NCBI RefSeq assembly: GCF_900115475.1
Contig: NZ_FOWP01000004.1
Span: forward strand, 362,667 to 426,666
Direction of reading: 5' to 3'
DNA: 64,000 nt
Source of the DNA: Ectopseudomonas composti
GTDB lineage: Bacteria; Pseudomonadota; Gammaproteobacteria; Pseudomonadales; Pseudomonadaceae
A model generated the notes under the pieces. It did not search any database, was not told the DNA's origin, and saw only the letters and a list, made by a program, of their open reading frames with translations. Numbering within the stretch: the stretch's first letter is position 1; every line of letters begins with the position of its first letter. Made by a program: the position numbers and the translations under genes. Positions 44,301 through 52,895 of this stretch are shown piece after piece.

Positions 44301-45816
44301 GGATGACGCCGTCGAGGTCGGTGGCGATGATGGAAACCTCGGATGCTGACTGCAGCACGTTGTTGAGCAGCAGATTGAGCTTGCGCAGTTCCTGGGTGCG
44401 TTCGCTGACTTGCTCTTCGAGGCTGGCATTGAGTTCGAGAATGCGGGTTTCGGCGATCTTTTGTGCAGAAATGTCGCGCACGGTCTTCGACAGGCCGATC
44501 AGGGTACCGGTATCGTCGAGAAGCGGTGAGATCGAGACGGAGACGTCGACCAGATGGCCATCCTTGCGACGACGCTGAGTGTCGAAGTTATCCACCTCGC
44601 GGTGCGCGGCGATGTACTGCAACGACTTCCGTTCTTCGTGACCCAAGTGCTCGGGAACGGTCAGCCCTAGCAGTTTTTGGCCCAGCATTTCCGCCGCGCT
44701 GTAGCCAAAGATGCGCTCGGCGCCACGGTTCCAGCTCAGCACTCTACCGTCGAGATCCTGGCCGATGATGCCATCGCTCGAACTTTCCACGATGGCCGCC
44801 GAGCGTGCTTGCTCGCCGAGGATTTGCCGATGACGCTGACGGTTGACCAGAATCACGTTCATCAGCGCTGCCAGCAGGAGGCTGAGCAGGGTGCCGGTCA
44901 GTGCCGCCATTTGCGGTGAAACCAGGTTCAGCTGATTGATGAACTCATCCTGCGCATGTAGCTCGATCTGCCAGCGTCGCCCGTACACCTCTCGTGTGAG
45001 CGTGTGGCTGGCGACTTCCTCCGCGAGCTGCGCGTCGGAGTGCTGGCCGAAGAAATCCTGCGGCTGATCGGCATCGGTGATGTCGCTCAGTAGCATGTGC
45101 AGGCCTTCCCGGTCGAGGGTCAGGCCCTGCAGAACCTCCTCTGTGAGCAAGGGGGCGTAGCTCCAGCCGATGCCCTGAGACATACGCGCCTCTAAGGTAC
45201 CGGGCGTGACCGCGTCTCTATAGATGGGTAGGAGGATGAGGAAGGACTGCAGCGGGCTGCCAGTGGCCTGAACCAGGGTGATCGGCCCACTGATACGTAC
45301 TTCACCGCTGGCCATGGCCGCCATGGCTGCGCTGCGGCGGTTGCGCTCCGAGGCGATGTCGAGCCCTACGGCCTGACGGTTGGTCTCCACGGGTTCGATG
45401 TACTGGATGACGAAACGCTCGCCGTCATGGGGGGCCAGTTGGCGAATCTGGAAGTCCGGCATACCGTCAGCACGGGCGAGGGCGAGGAAGCTGTCCTGTT
45501 GCTGCGACGGCACTCGACGTATGAAACCGAAGCCACGCGCGCCCGGGAATTCGCGGTCGACGTCGCGCGTCTTGCTGTAGTTGCGAAAGCCCTCGCGGGT
45601 GATGCCGTGTTCGCCACTCGCCAGCACTGCGCCGCGTGCGCCGCGCAGGCCGTACTGGTAGAGCTCTATGCGTTTGGTCACGGCGTCTGCGGCCCGCTCG
45701 GTGGCCTCGATCAGGGCGTCGGTCACCTTTTTCTGGTTGCTTTGCTGCAACACACCGGTAACCAGTGCGGTGGCGGCCATACCGGCCGTGAGGGTGAGCA
45801 GGACGATCAGCCGCAC
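41368..45816 (-). CDS. Hybrid sensor kinase CHASE-PAS3-HisKA-HATPase-REC2-Hpt
   Basis: 1482 residues. Two membrane helices (about 3-22 and 303-325) bracket a periplasmic CHASE domain (about 70-255). Three PAS/PAC units follow (about 340-460, 490-620, 640-755). The dimerisation domain has SHEIRTPMNAVLGML (His at about 772), and the ATPase has LINLAGNALKFTHGG and GTGLGL. Receiver domains follow at about 1005-1125 and 1154-1275 (LLDWRMPGMNG, LMDIQMPDIDG), then an Hpt domain with HSLKGSSGTIGA. All relay residues look intact. The GTG start at 45816 lies 19 bases after the stop of the REC-GGDEF-EAL gene. Confidence 0.92.
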   Translation of the reverse strand: MRLIVLLTLTAGMAATALVTGVLQQSNQKKVTDALIEATERAADAVTKRIELYQYGLRGARGAVLASGEHGITREGFRNYSKTRDVDREFPGARGFGFIRRVPSQQQDSFLALARADGMPDFQIRQLAPHDGERFVIQYIEPVETNRQAVGLDIASERNRRSAAMAAMASGEVRISGPITLVQATGSPLQSFLILLPIYRDAVTPGTLEARMSQGIGWSYAPLLTEEVLQGLTLDREGLHMLLSDITDADQPQDFFGQHSDAQLAEEVASHTLTREVYGRRWQIELHAQDEFINQLNLVSPQMAALTGTLLSLLLAALMNVILVNRQRHRQILGEQARSAAIVESSSDGIIGQDLDGRVLSWNRGAERIFGYSAAEMLGQKLLGLTVPEHLGHEERKSLQYIAAHREVDNFDTQRRRKDGHLVDVSVSISPLLDDTGTLIGLSKTVRDISAQKIAETRILELNASLEEQVSERTQELRKLNLLLNNVLQSASEVSIIATDLDGVIRVFNRGAERLLGYDAEEVVGLQTPAIFHLPEEVQARSEELSQEYAQPITGFRVFVHKSELEQAESREWTYVRKDGSLRSVTLLVTAMRDGGGNLAGYLGIALDLSKEVRLRREALAAHDQVSMAARVAELGIWSWTPADNRLHWNERMFELYDYPLELREQGLEYRLWRDRIHPDDRPATEANLSEVMAGKATFDRVFRIVRPDGQVLFIQPGAHVERDLQGTPVKITGINRDITAQLQLEAGLRHAKEQADAASAAKSAFLANMSHEIRTPMNAVLGMLQLVQATELNARQLDYVLKAQSAAHSLLGLLNDILDYSKIEAGKLQLDLHDFELEPMLRDLAVVLAGNQGDKDIEVMFDVDTALPAVLQGDSLRLQQVLINLAGNALKFTHGGQVVVSLHQLQRTAEQVRLRVAVSDTGIGISEHQLQRIFDGFTQAEASTTRRYGGTGLGLVICKRLVELMGGTLSVESQLGAGSRFWFDIELGARDGAEPLVHTRDEPEHLRLLIVDDNLLARQLLQQTILDLGWHADTAESGGDALLRVQQGQQGQQPYDIVLLDWRMPGMNGLEVAQRIRESATPHRPPPTVIMITAHGREVLADRYGEADAPFAGFLTKPVTPRQLVACILQARHVHSGEAPVPGYKLGQRLQGLRLLVVEDNALNRQVARELLAGEGADVSLAEGGLEGVKLAQTTQPPFDAILMDIQMPDIDGLEATRRLRQHPAHKTQPIIAMTANASHADREQCLAAGMNDHVSKPIDIEKLVAVIRQWCGLESTQPSTTVVDQPIEDQTAILKRFGGNLALLRSMLEVFPADLHQQLDQLQRHRQNGDTAAMLRSLHSLKGSSGTIGARQLSVRFADLEKRVAEHAGPFIEDAAWLDAVRQQLDDSCERLRAMFATTTTPQTVPSAVADLQWTPALQALNVQLQEGNLGALESVQNLSTQVPDALRGDFEAIHQAVDALDFQRAQHLLHALRQSLEGD

Positions 45817-45835
45817 GGTGATGGTTTCCTTTGGC

Positions 45836-47536
45836 TCACTGACGCTCGCAGGCAGTTGTCAGACCCATGCAGACGCACAACTGCTCGAACGGCATGGGGC
45901 GGCAGTAGTGGAAACCTTGCATCAACTCGCAGCCGAGGGCCAACAACTGGCGTGACTGCTCTTCGCTTTCCACTCCTTCGGCCACCAGCTCCAGACCCAG
46001 GGCCTGGCCCATGCGCACGATGGCTTCGATGATGGCCGCGTCACTGTGGTCAGTGAGCATGTCACGGACGAAGCTCTGATCGATCTTCAACACGTCGATG
46101 GGCAACTTCTTGAGGTAGGAAAGGCTCGAATAGCCGGTGCCGAAATCGTCGATGGCAATGCGTACGCCCATTTCTTTCAAGGCTTCCAGCAGCCGACGTG
46201 CCTGCTCGACGTCGCGTGCGAGCACGCCTTCGGTGATTTCCAGTTCGAGTAGCTCGGGCGGTAGCCCCGTGTCGCGGAGCACCATCTTGATCATGTCGAG
46301 GAAGGATTCTTCGCGAAATTGCACCATCGAGATATTGACGCCCACACAAAGACTCTGGCCCATATCGAGCAGTTTCTTGGCGTCGCTGCAGGCTTTGTGC
46401 AGCACCTGCTTACCGATCGGCACGATCAACCCGGTTTCCTCGGCCAGCGGGATGAATGCCGCTGGCGAGATCAACTCGCCCTCATCGCGGCGCCAGCGGA
46501 TCAGTGCCTCCATGCCACAGCTACGTTCGTGACGGACGTCGAAGCGCAATTGGTAGAACACCTCGAATACGCCCGACTCCAGGGCGCTGCGCATATGGCT
46601 CTCCAACAGGTGGCGGGCACGGGCCTGGCTTTCGATGCTGTGAGAGAAGAAGCGGTAGCGATTACGGCCTTCCTGCTTGGCCTGGTACATCGCCGCATCG
46701 GCCTGACGATAGAGGGCCTCGAGGTCCGTGCCGTCGACGGGGAATACGCTGATGCCGACACAGGCGGTGACATCGTAGCGATTGCCGGCGATGTTCATGG
46801 GCAAGGCGATGATCTGTAGCAGGCGTTCGACGTAATCACTGATGGTTTCGGAGCGCTTTACATCGGTCACCAGGATCACGAATTCGTCGCCGCCTTGGCG
46901 GCTGACGGTGTCCACCTCGCGTGACGTATCGCTTAGGCGCCGGCCTACCTCCTTGAGAATCAGGTCGCCGACCGAGTGCCCCAGGGAGTCGTTGATACCC
47001 TTGAAGTTGTCCAGGTCGAGCAGCAGCAGGGCGAGGCTGGCGTCGTTGCGCCTGGCCTTCTGCAACATCTGTTCGGCCCGGTCACGCAGTAGCATACGGT
47101 TAGGCAAGCCGGTCAGCGCATCGAAGTAGGCCAGGCGTTTGGCCTCGGCACGTAGATTGAGGTGTGCCCGGACATGGGCGCGGGCCACCGGAATGCTCAG
47201 CGGCTTTTGAATGAAGTCGATGCCGCCTTGATCCAGCGCCTGGATTTCGTTGTCTGTCTGCGTGTGGGCGCTCACGAAAAGGATGGCGGCATCGCACAGC
47301 TTGGCATCGGCCTTGATCAAGCGGCACAGCTCGAAGCCGCTCATGCCTGGCATCTCGATGTCCAGCAGCACCACGTCCGGCCTGCAGAAACGCGCCACTT
47401 CCAGCGCCATGCGACCGTCGTTGGCGGTGTGAACCTGTGCCAGTTCGCCAACAGCCTCCTGCAAGATCCTGACGTCAGTGGGTTGATCGTCGACGATCAG
47501 AACCACAGGCGTGGGGTCGAATCGGTTTTCATGCAT
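45836..47536 (-). CDS. Response regulator with GGDEF and EAL domains
   Basis: 566 residues. The receiver domain (about 10-130) has VVLLDIEMPGMSG. The GGDEF domain has the active motif SRQGGDEFVILV and an RxxD site (REVD). The EAL domain shows MEALIRW, VNIS, LELEITEG, IDDFGTGYSSLSYL, LKIDQSF and AEGVES, so both cyclase and phosphodiesterase signatures are complete. The conserved YQP at the EAL entry reads YQLRFD. CGGAG is 7 bases before the ATG at 47536. It is the first gene of the operon and probably receives phosphoryl groups from the hybrid kinase. Confidence 0.92.
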   Translation of the reverse strand: MHENRFDPTPVVLIVDDQPTDVRILQEAVGELAQVHTANDGRMALEVARFCRPDVVLLDIEMPGMSGFELCRLIKADAKLCDAAILFVSAHTQTDNEIQALDQGGIDFIQKPLSIPVARAHVRAHLNLRAEAKRLAYFDALTGLPNRMLLRDRAEQMLQKARRNDASLALLLLDLDNFKGINDSLGHSVGDLILKEVGRRLSDTSREVDTVSRQGGDEFVILVTDVKRSETISDYVERLLQIIALPMNIAGNRYDVTACVGISVFPVDGTDLEALYRQADAAMYQAKQEGRNRYRFFSHSIESQARARHLLESHMRSALESGVFEVFYQLRFDVRHERSCGMEALIRWRRDEGELISPAAFIPLAEETGLIVPIGKQVLHKACSDAKKLLDMGQSLCVGVNISMVQFREESFLDMIKMVLRDTGLPPELLELEITEGVLARDVEQARRLLEALKEMGVRIAIDDFGTGYSSLSYLKKLPIDVLKIDQSFVRDMLTDHSDAAIIEAIVRMGQALGLELVAEGVESEEQSRQLLALGCELMQGFHYCRPMPFEQLCVCMGLTTACERQ

Positions 47537-47700
47537 CACGGCACTCCGGAAATCCCCTTTCCCGGAGGTGAGATTAGCCCAGCTGCGCCAGGGTTGCGGC
47601 CGTCTCGATTACCTTTGTGCCAAATCATCGAAAGATGGCGCTGGCGCCGGTTCTGCGGTTGCCTCGGATACCGCTTGGGGCACAGGCGACCTCGTCGCAA

Positions 47701-47732
47701 GCTGTAGCCGTTTCGCAGGAAACGGCTACAGC
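47701..47732. terminator. Perfect 13-bp-stem hairpin
   Basis: GCTGTAGCCGTTT and AAACGGCTACAGC pair perfectly across six bases. The hairpin sits 7 bases beyond the stop codon of the 57-codon minus-strand gene and is its likely terminator. The CGGCTACAG core also looks REP-like. Confidence 0.6.
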
Positions 47733-47738
47733 CTGTGC

Positions 47739-47912
47739 TCATCCTTGTGGTTGTGCTTCTTCCAGCGTCTGGCGGTAAGCATCGGCTTCGTCCTGGGACG
47801 GGAAGATGCCAACCAGCTCGCCATTCTGAATCACGTCCCAGACCACGATCCCCATGGCGCGGGCTTCACGGGAAAGATGTTCGTTGTCACGCTCATGCAC
47901 GATCACGTTCAT
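47739..47912 (-). CDS. Small hypothetical protein, 57 residues
   Basis: A short gene with an excellent ribosome binding site: GAGGAG six bases before the ATG. The product reads MNVIVHERDNEHLSREARAM at its start, continues with a hydrophobic strand and a turn (GIVVWDVIQNGELVGIFPSQDEADAYRQ), and ends in a polar tail. The strand-turn-helix pattern suggests a small soluble alpha/beta fold. I do not recognise the family. A perfect hairpin follows the stop. Codon choice is similar to the neighbouring genes. Confidence 0.7.
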   Translation of the reverse strand: MNVIVHERDNEHLSREARAMGIVVWDVIQNGELVGIFPSQDEADAYRQTLEEAQPQG

Positions 47913-48114
47913 GCCTGTCTCCTCGAAATGCGAATGCGGCGATATGTCGCACCTCGTTTATACGCCTCGTTAGCAAGCTAATTAAACCGGGGTTTGGGCA
48001 AAGGACTGTTGCATCAGCGCAACGAGCGAAACGGTGTTTCGGTTGTCTCCGGGCTTGGCAGCGGGTGCCATTGGCCCGCCTGCAGATTGCCGAACCTTGA
48101 GATCGGAGGGATGC

Positions 48115-49350
48115 TTAACGTGCTGTGCGCTGCGCCATCCAGCGACGATATTGGCGAGTGCGCAAGAGGTCTTTCACCTGCTGCGTCACCAGCGCCCACA
48201 AGGGGGAGACGCCGGGCTGACTATCCCGACCTTGGCTGAGCTTGTGCAGCTGATACTTCACCACCGCCATGTTCGCCAGCGAGGCCAGCACCTTGTTGTT
48301 CCAGGTGATCGGCGGCAGCTGGGGGGCGCTGCCGAGGCCGAGTTGCCAGTCGCGCGGCAGGTTCGGCTCGATGGCCAAAGCGGTGCCGATGCCGACCATC
48401 TCGATACCGCTGGCCAGCACTTCTTGCGCCACCGGTGCGCGGCGAATGCCGCCGGTGACCATGACCGGCATGCTCGCCACGGCGCGAATCTCGCGGGCGA
48501 ACTCCAGAAAGTAGGCTTCGCGCGCCAGGGTACGGCCGTCGCGAGCTTGGCCCTGCATGGCCGGCGCCTCGTAGCTGCCGCCGGAGAGCTCGACCAGATC
48601 CACCCCCAGTCCGTCGAGCAGGCGTACCACCTGCTGGGCGTCCTCGGCGCTGAAGCCGCCACGCTGAAAGTCCGCCGAGTTGAGTTTGACCGCCACGGCG
48701 AAGCCTGGCGAGACCACGGTGCGCAAGGCTTTGACGATCTCCAGCAGCAGGCGCGCGCGATTTTCCAGCGAGCCGCCCCACTGATCCGTGCGCTGATTGC
48801 TCAGCGGTGAGAGGAACTGGCTGAGCAGGTAGCCATGCGCGGCGTGGATTTCCACCCCGGTAAAGCCAGCCTGCTCAGCCAGACGCGCGGTGCGGGTGAA
48901 GCGCTCGATTACCTCCTCAATCACCGCCGGGGTCATTTCCTGCGGTGTGGCGAAACGCTTGGACAGGTTACCCAGTTCCAACGCTACGGCCGAAGGTGCC
49001 CAGGTTGGCTGGCCCAGGTTGGCTTGCATCTGCCGGCCGGGGTGATTGATCTGCAGCCAGAACTGCGCACCCTTGGCCCGGCCGACACGGGCCCAGCGCG
49101 CGAATCGGGCCAACTGCGCGTCATCTTCCAGCACCACGCCGCCGGGCCCTGTCATGGCGCGGCTGTCGACCATCACGTTGCCGCTGATCAGCAGGCCCGC
49201 GCCACCTTCGGCCCAGGCCTGGTAGAGCCGTATCAGGTGTTCGGAAGGGGCGTGGTCGGCATCGGCCATGTTCTCTTCCATCGCCGCTTTGGCGATGCGA
49301 TTGGGCACGGTGGAACCGTTGGGCAGGGCAAGGGCATCGAACAGATTCAT
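48115..49350 (-). CDS. Old yellow enzyme family NADH:flavin oxidoreductase
   Basis: 411 residues. The FMN-dependent barrel shows PNRIAKAAMEENMAD, FWLQINHPGRQM, the signature EIHAAHGYLLSQFLSPLSNQRTDQWGGSLENRARL and the phosphate-binding MVTGGIRR / VGIGTALAIEP. It belongs to the group resembling 2,4-dienoyl-CoA reductase N-terminal domains and reduces activated C=C bonds. GAGGAGG before the ATG at 49350 fixes the start; the longer frame reaches 49434. An HxlR regulator gene lies 117 bases upstream on the same strand. Confidence 0.88.
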   Translation of the reverse strand: MNLFDALALPNGSTVPNRIAKAAMEENMADADHAPSEHLIRLYQAWAEGGAGLLISGNVMVDSRAMTGPGGVVLEDDAQLARFARWARVGRAKGAQFWLQINHPGRQMQANLGQPTWAPSAVALELGNLSKRFATPQEMTPAVIEEVIERFTRTARLAEQAGFTGVEIHAAHGYLLSQFLSPLSNQRTDQWGGSLENRARLLLEIVKALRTVVSPGFAVAVKLNSADFQRGGFSAEDAQQVVRLLDGLGVDLVELSGGSYEAPAMQGQARDGRTLAREAYFLEFAREIRAVASMPVMVTGGIRRAPVAQEVLASGIEMVGIGTALAIEPNLPRDWQLGLGSAPQLPPITWNNKVLASLANMAVVKYQLHKLSQGRDSQPGVSPLWALVTQQVKDLLRTRQYRRWMAQRTAR

Positions 49351-49467
49351 GGGCGCCTCCTCGGCTGAAGATGAGCTGACCATAACCTTAAAGTTTACTT
49401 TAATGTCAATGGCGCTAGTGAAGGCCATCGACAACGTCGCCCCTGGTCCTTGGCATGTGGTCGGCGC

Positions 49468-49977
49468 TCAGTGGCCTGTCATGGCCTTCTGCTGAGCGGT
49501 CTGGCGCAGCCTGTCCAGGCGCTCACGCGTCACCTCATCCGCGCCGGGCCCGGCGAACAGGCCGAGGTCTTCCAGCGCCAGCGACGTGCCGTTGATGTCG
49601 GTCAGTTGAATCGGGGCCAGCGGTGCTTTGGTCTTGCGGTTGACCGGAAGCAGCGGGGCACCTTCGGCCAGCGGGTTCCACTTATCCCCCCACTGCATCA
49701 TGGCGATGATGATCACGTGCAGGGCCTGACCTTTCTCGGTCAGGGCGTATTCGGTGCCGCTGCCAACGGCGTTCTTCACGACGATGCCGTAGTCCTGCAG
49801 CAGCTTCAGGCGCTTGGACAGGATGCCCTTGGAAATCTCCAGGTTGCGCTGGAATTCATCGAACTTGCTCGTACCCCAGAGCAGCTCGCGGATGATCAGC
49901 AGGTTCCACCAGTCGCCCAGTACATCCACCGAGCGGGCCACCGAACAGTTGCGGTCCTCGAAGGTAACTCGTTCCAC
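49468..49977 (-). CDS. HxlR family transcriptional regulator
   Basis: 169 residues from a GTG start with GGAGA 7 bases upstream. The N-terminal HxlR winged helix has the conserved cysteine (DRNCSVARSVDVLGDWWNLLIIREL) that in some members senses aldehydes or oxidants, then FDEFQRNLEISKGILSKRLKLLQDYGIV and YALTEKGQAL. The C-terminal 55 residues are an extension of unknown role. It likely controls the downstream OYE gene. Confidence 0.88.
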   Translation of the reverse strand: MERVTFEDRNCSVARSVDVLGDWWNLLIIRELLWGTSKFDEFQRNLEISKGILSKRLKLLQDYGIVVKNAVGSGTEYALTEKGQALHVIIIAMMQWGDKWNPLAEGAPLLPVNRKTKAPLAPIQLTDINGTSLALEDLGLFAGPGADEVTRERLDRLRQTAQQKAMTGH

Positions 49978-50115
49978 GTGCAGGTCTCCGAATGGGTGAG
50001 CGGTTTGCTGTCGCCGACAAGAAAGCGGTTGACAGGTTTCATGATAGCACCTAATTTCTCGTCACAAGGTTCTGTAATAGAACCTATCGACAAGCATCCT
50101 ATCGAGGTCTATCCC

Positions 50116-50412
50116 ATGATCAAGCAGCTCCTGACTGCAACGGCTTTTCTCTTCGTCGCCACTGCACAGGCCGAACCCCATGGCAACTGCCTCACCAATG
50201 AACTGGAAGACCGCCTGATCACGGCGGATCTCGCGGTCGCTGCCGGTAATTGCCACCTGGCCAGCGCCAGTGACGAAGGCCAGGCGGTGTCGGCGCTGGA
50301 GTACGCCCACAGCTGGTTCCTCCAGGCGCAAACGCTGGGCTCCAGTCAGGCTCGTCGAGGGTTGGATCTGGTCGAGAAGAAACTGGCGCAGGCAGGGCAG
50401 GCTCATGACTAA
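50116..50412 (+). CDS. Small exported protein upstream of a DUF1329 gene
   Basis: 98 residues with a clear signal peptide (MIKQLLTATAFLFVATAQA) leaving a mature protein of about 79 residues. It contains two cysteines 21 residues apart (GNCLTNELEDRL and AAGNCHLASA) that could form a disulfide, and a helical C-terminal half. GAGG precedes the ATG at 50116. The stop overlaps the start of the DUF1329 gene by 8 bases, so the two are probably co-translated and may work together in the envelope. No family recognised. Confidence 0.72.
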   Translation: MIKQLLTATAFLFVATAQAEPHGNCLTNELEDRLITADLAVAAGNCHLASASDEGQAVSALEYAHSWFLQAQTLGSSQARRGLDLVEKKLAQAGQAHD

Positions 50413-51736
50413 GTTCATCGCGACATCGATGCTGCTGGCTGCCATAGCTGTCACTGCCAATCTCGCTTTAGCAGAGGAGTTCACGCCGCTGGGTGCAGAG
50501 GCGGCCGCTAATGCCGACGAGTCCATTCCGGCCTGGACAGGTGGCTTCAGCCGTAGCCTGATCTGGAGCGACATCGGCAAGCAGTTCGTCGATCCCTTCG
50601 CCGACGACCCGGTGAAGTTCTCCATCGATGCCAGCAACCTCGAGGCCTACCGCGACAGCCTTACCCCCGGGCAGATCGAACAATTGCGCCGCAATCCGGA
50701 TGGCTATCGCCTGAATGTCTACGAGACCCGGCGCACCGCCAAGTATCCCGAGTACGTATACGCAGCCGCGCAAAAGAATGCAGGCACGGCCAGGTTGGTC
50801 GCGGGTGGTAACGGTGTGCTCGATTACCAGGGGTATTACCCCTTCATTCATCCCAAGAGCGGGGTGGAGGTGCTGTGGAACCACTTCATGCGCTATCGCG
50901 GCGGCAGTCTGCTGCGTACCCATACCCAAGTGATCACCCAGCCGAGCGGTTCCTTCAGCGAGGTTCAGCTCGAGGATCGTGCGGCCTGGCCAGAAAATCT
51001 GAGCGGCTTCGACCCGGTCAGCGATGCCAACATCATGATCTTCTCGACACAGAAGGTGACCGCGCCGGCGCGCCTGGCCGGCAACATCCTGCTGGTGCAA
51101 GAGACCATCGATCAGGTCAAGGAGCCGCGTCTTGCCTGGCTCTACAACGCCGGGCAGCGTCGTGTGCGGCGCGCCCCGCAGGTTGCTTATGACGGGCCCG
51201 GCACCGCTGCCGATGGTTTGCGTACGTCCGACAACTACGATATGTACACCGGCTCGCCGGATCGCTACGACTGGAAGCTCGAAGGCAAGCAGGAAATCTA
51301 CATCCCCTACAACAACTATCGCCTGACCAGCCGCGACCTGACCTCAGACAAGCTGATCGAGAAGGGCCACCTCAACCCGAACTACCTGCGCTACGAGAAG
51401 CATCGCGTATGGAAGGTGGTCGGTACCCTCAAGCCGGGCATGCGCCACATCTACGCCAAGCGTGTGTTCTATGTCGACGAGGACACCTGGCAGATCGCCC
51501 TGGCTGAGCATTACGACAGCCGTGGCGTGCTGTGGCGGTTCTCTGAGGGTTTCCACGTGCAGTACGACTACGCCGACACGCCCTGGTACGCGGGGGAGGC
51601 GATCTATGATTTCAGCAACGGTCGCTACCTGGTGTTCGGCTTGACCTACAACAGTGCGCAGCCCATTACTTTCGGTTTCAAGGCGAGCAAATCGGAGTTC
51701 ATGCCGGCCGCGCTCAGGGCCCAAGGGATTCGCTGA
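50405..51736 (+). CDS. DUF1329 family envelope protein
   Basis: 443 residues with a signal peptide (MTKFIATSMLLAAIAVTANLALA). DUF1329 features are visible: IPAWTGG, ADDPVKFSIDASN, YETRRTAKYP, the RRVRRAPQVAYD stretch, SPDRYDWKLEGKQEIYIPYNNYR and KRVFYVDEDTWQIALAEHYD. These proteins resemble LolA-type lipid carriers and in Pseudomonas often accompany FadL-like or DUF1302 genes for hydrophobic substrates; no such partner is present here. The overlap with the preceding 98-residue exported protein gene argues for a functional pair. Confidence 0.88.
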   Translation: MTKFIATSMLLAAIAVTANLALAEEFTPLGAEAAANADESIPAWTGGFSRSLIWSDIGKQFVDPFADDPVKFSIDASNLEAYRDSLTPGQIEQLRRNPDGYRLNVYETRRTAKYPEYVYAAAQKNAGTARLVAGGNGVLDYQGYYPFIHPKSGVEVLWNHFMRYRGGSLLRTHTQVITQPSGSFSEVQLEDRAAWPENLSGFDPVSDANIMIFSTQKVTAPARLAGNILLVQETIDQVKEPRLAWLYNAGQRRVRRAPQVAYDGPGTAADGLRTSDNYDMYTGSPDRYDWKLEGKQEIYIPYNNYRLTSRDLTSDKLIEKGHLNPNYLRYEKHRVWKVVGTLKPGMRHIYAKRVFYVDEDTWQIALAEHYDSRGVLWRFSEGFHVQYDYADTPWYAGEAIYDFSNGRYLVFGLTYNSAQPITFGFKASKSEFMPAALRAQGIR

Positions 51737-51814
51737 ACGCGGTTGCGGCCGCGTCCGATCACTCGGTGGCGCTGTTCTGCGCCACCGTTCATGCAATGAA
51801 CCCAGGTGATTTCA

Positions 51815-52816
51815 ATGAAAGCCTTTGTCATCGAACGTTATTCAAAGCAGGAACCCCTGCGGCTGGTCGACGTGCCGGAGCCGACGCTGGGTGAGCAGGA
51901 CGTGCTGGTGCAGATTCACGCGGCCAGTATCAATCCATTGGATCTGAAAATTCGCAGCGGCGCGCTCAAGCGGATCCTGCCGCTGCGCCTGCCGTTGGTG
52001 CTGGGCAACGACTTTGCGGGTGTGGTGACGCGGGTTGGCGCCAAGGTTCAGCGTTTCAAGCCGGGTGATGAGGTATACGCCCGCACCGATACCCGTCGCA
52101 TCGGCACCTTCGCCGAATTCATCGCGGTGGCCGAATCCAACCTCGCCTTGAAGCCGGTCAGCTTGAGCATGGAGGAGGCTGCCTCGATTCCTCTGGTCGG
52201 CCTGACCGCATGGCAGGCGCTGTTGGAGACAGGCCAACTGCGCAAAGGGCAGAAAGTCTTCATACATGCTGGCTCTGGCGGTGTCGGCACGCTGGCGATC
52301 CAGCTGGCCAAGCACCTGGGCGCCTATGTTGCGACCACCACCAGCAGCACCAATGTCGCGCTGGTGAAAAGCCTCGGCGCGGATCTCGTCATCGATTACA
52401 AGAAGGACGATTTCTCCAAGACGCTACGTGACTACGATTTGGTGTTGCATAGCCTGGGCGACGAGGAGTTGGCACAGTCCGTGAGCGTGCTCAGGCCCGG
52501 AGGCCAGCTGATCACACTGTCCGGCCCGCCTGACCCCGAGTTCGCCAGGAACGCCGGCATGCCAAAACTTTTGCAACTGATCGTGGGGCTGCTCAGTCGC
52601 AAGATTCGCAAGCGGGCTGCACAGCGCCAGGTCAGCTATGCCTTTCTGTTCATGCGTGGCAGTGGCGAGCAGTTGGCCACGTTGACTGAGCTGATCGACA
52701 GCGGCGTCATCCGTCCGGTAATCGACAAGATCTTTTCGTTCGAGGCCACCGACGAGGCGTTGGCCTACGTCGACAGCGGTCGGGCTAAGGGTAAGGTGGT
52801 GGTCAGGGTGCTATAA
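51815..52816 (+). CDS. NADP-dependent quinone-reductase-type MDR oxidoreductase
   Basis: 333 residues of the medium-chain dehydrogenase/reductase superfamily without zinc-binding cysteines. The N-terminal GroES-like domain contains ASINPLDLKIRSG and LGNDFAGVV, and the Rossmann part has IHAGSGGVGTLAIQLAKHLGA. The end, FSFEATDEALAYVDSGRAKGKVVVRV, is typical of the QOR-like subgroup that reduces quinones or enones with NADPH. AGGTG lies 7 bases before the ATG at 51815. It converges with a MerR gene across an REP-like palindrome. Confidence 0.88.
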   Translation: MKAFVIERYSKQEPLRLVDVPEPTLGEQDVLVQIHAASINPLDLKIRSGALKRILPLRLPLVLGNDFAGVVTRVGAKVQRFKPGDEVYARTDTRRIGTFAEFIAVAESNLALKPVSLSMEEAASIPLVGLTAWQALLETGQLRKGQKVFIHAGSGGVGTLAIQLAKHLGAYVATTTSSTNVALVKSLGADLVIDYKKDDFSKTLRDYDLVLHSLGDEELAQSVSVLRPGGQLITLSGPPDPEFARNAGMPKLLQLIVGLLSRKIRKRAAQRQVSYAFLFMRGSGEQLATLTELIDSGVIRPVIDKIFSFEATDEALAYVDSGRAKGKVVVRVL

Positions 52817-52863
52817 GCCTGATGCCGGCTGGAGCCGCCTCCTGGCCATTCACTAACGGAAGC

Positions 52864-52886
52864 GGTGCGCGCGGCGCACCCTACGA
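52864..52886. repeat. REP-like palindrome, single unit
   Basis: GGTGCGCGCGGCGCACC followed by CTACG, the same family as 29698-29741 and 34794-34857, between the convergent MDR and MerR genes. Confidence 0.7.
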
Positions 52887-52895
52887 AGGGCAGCC

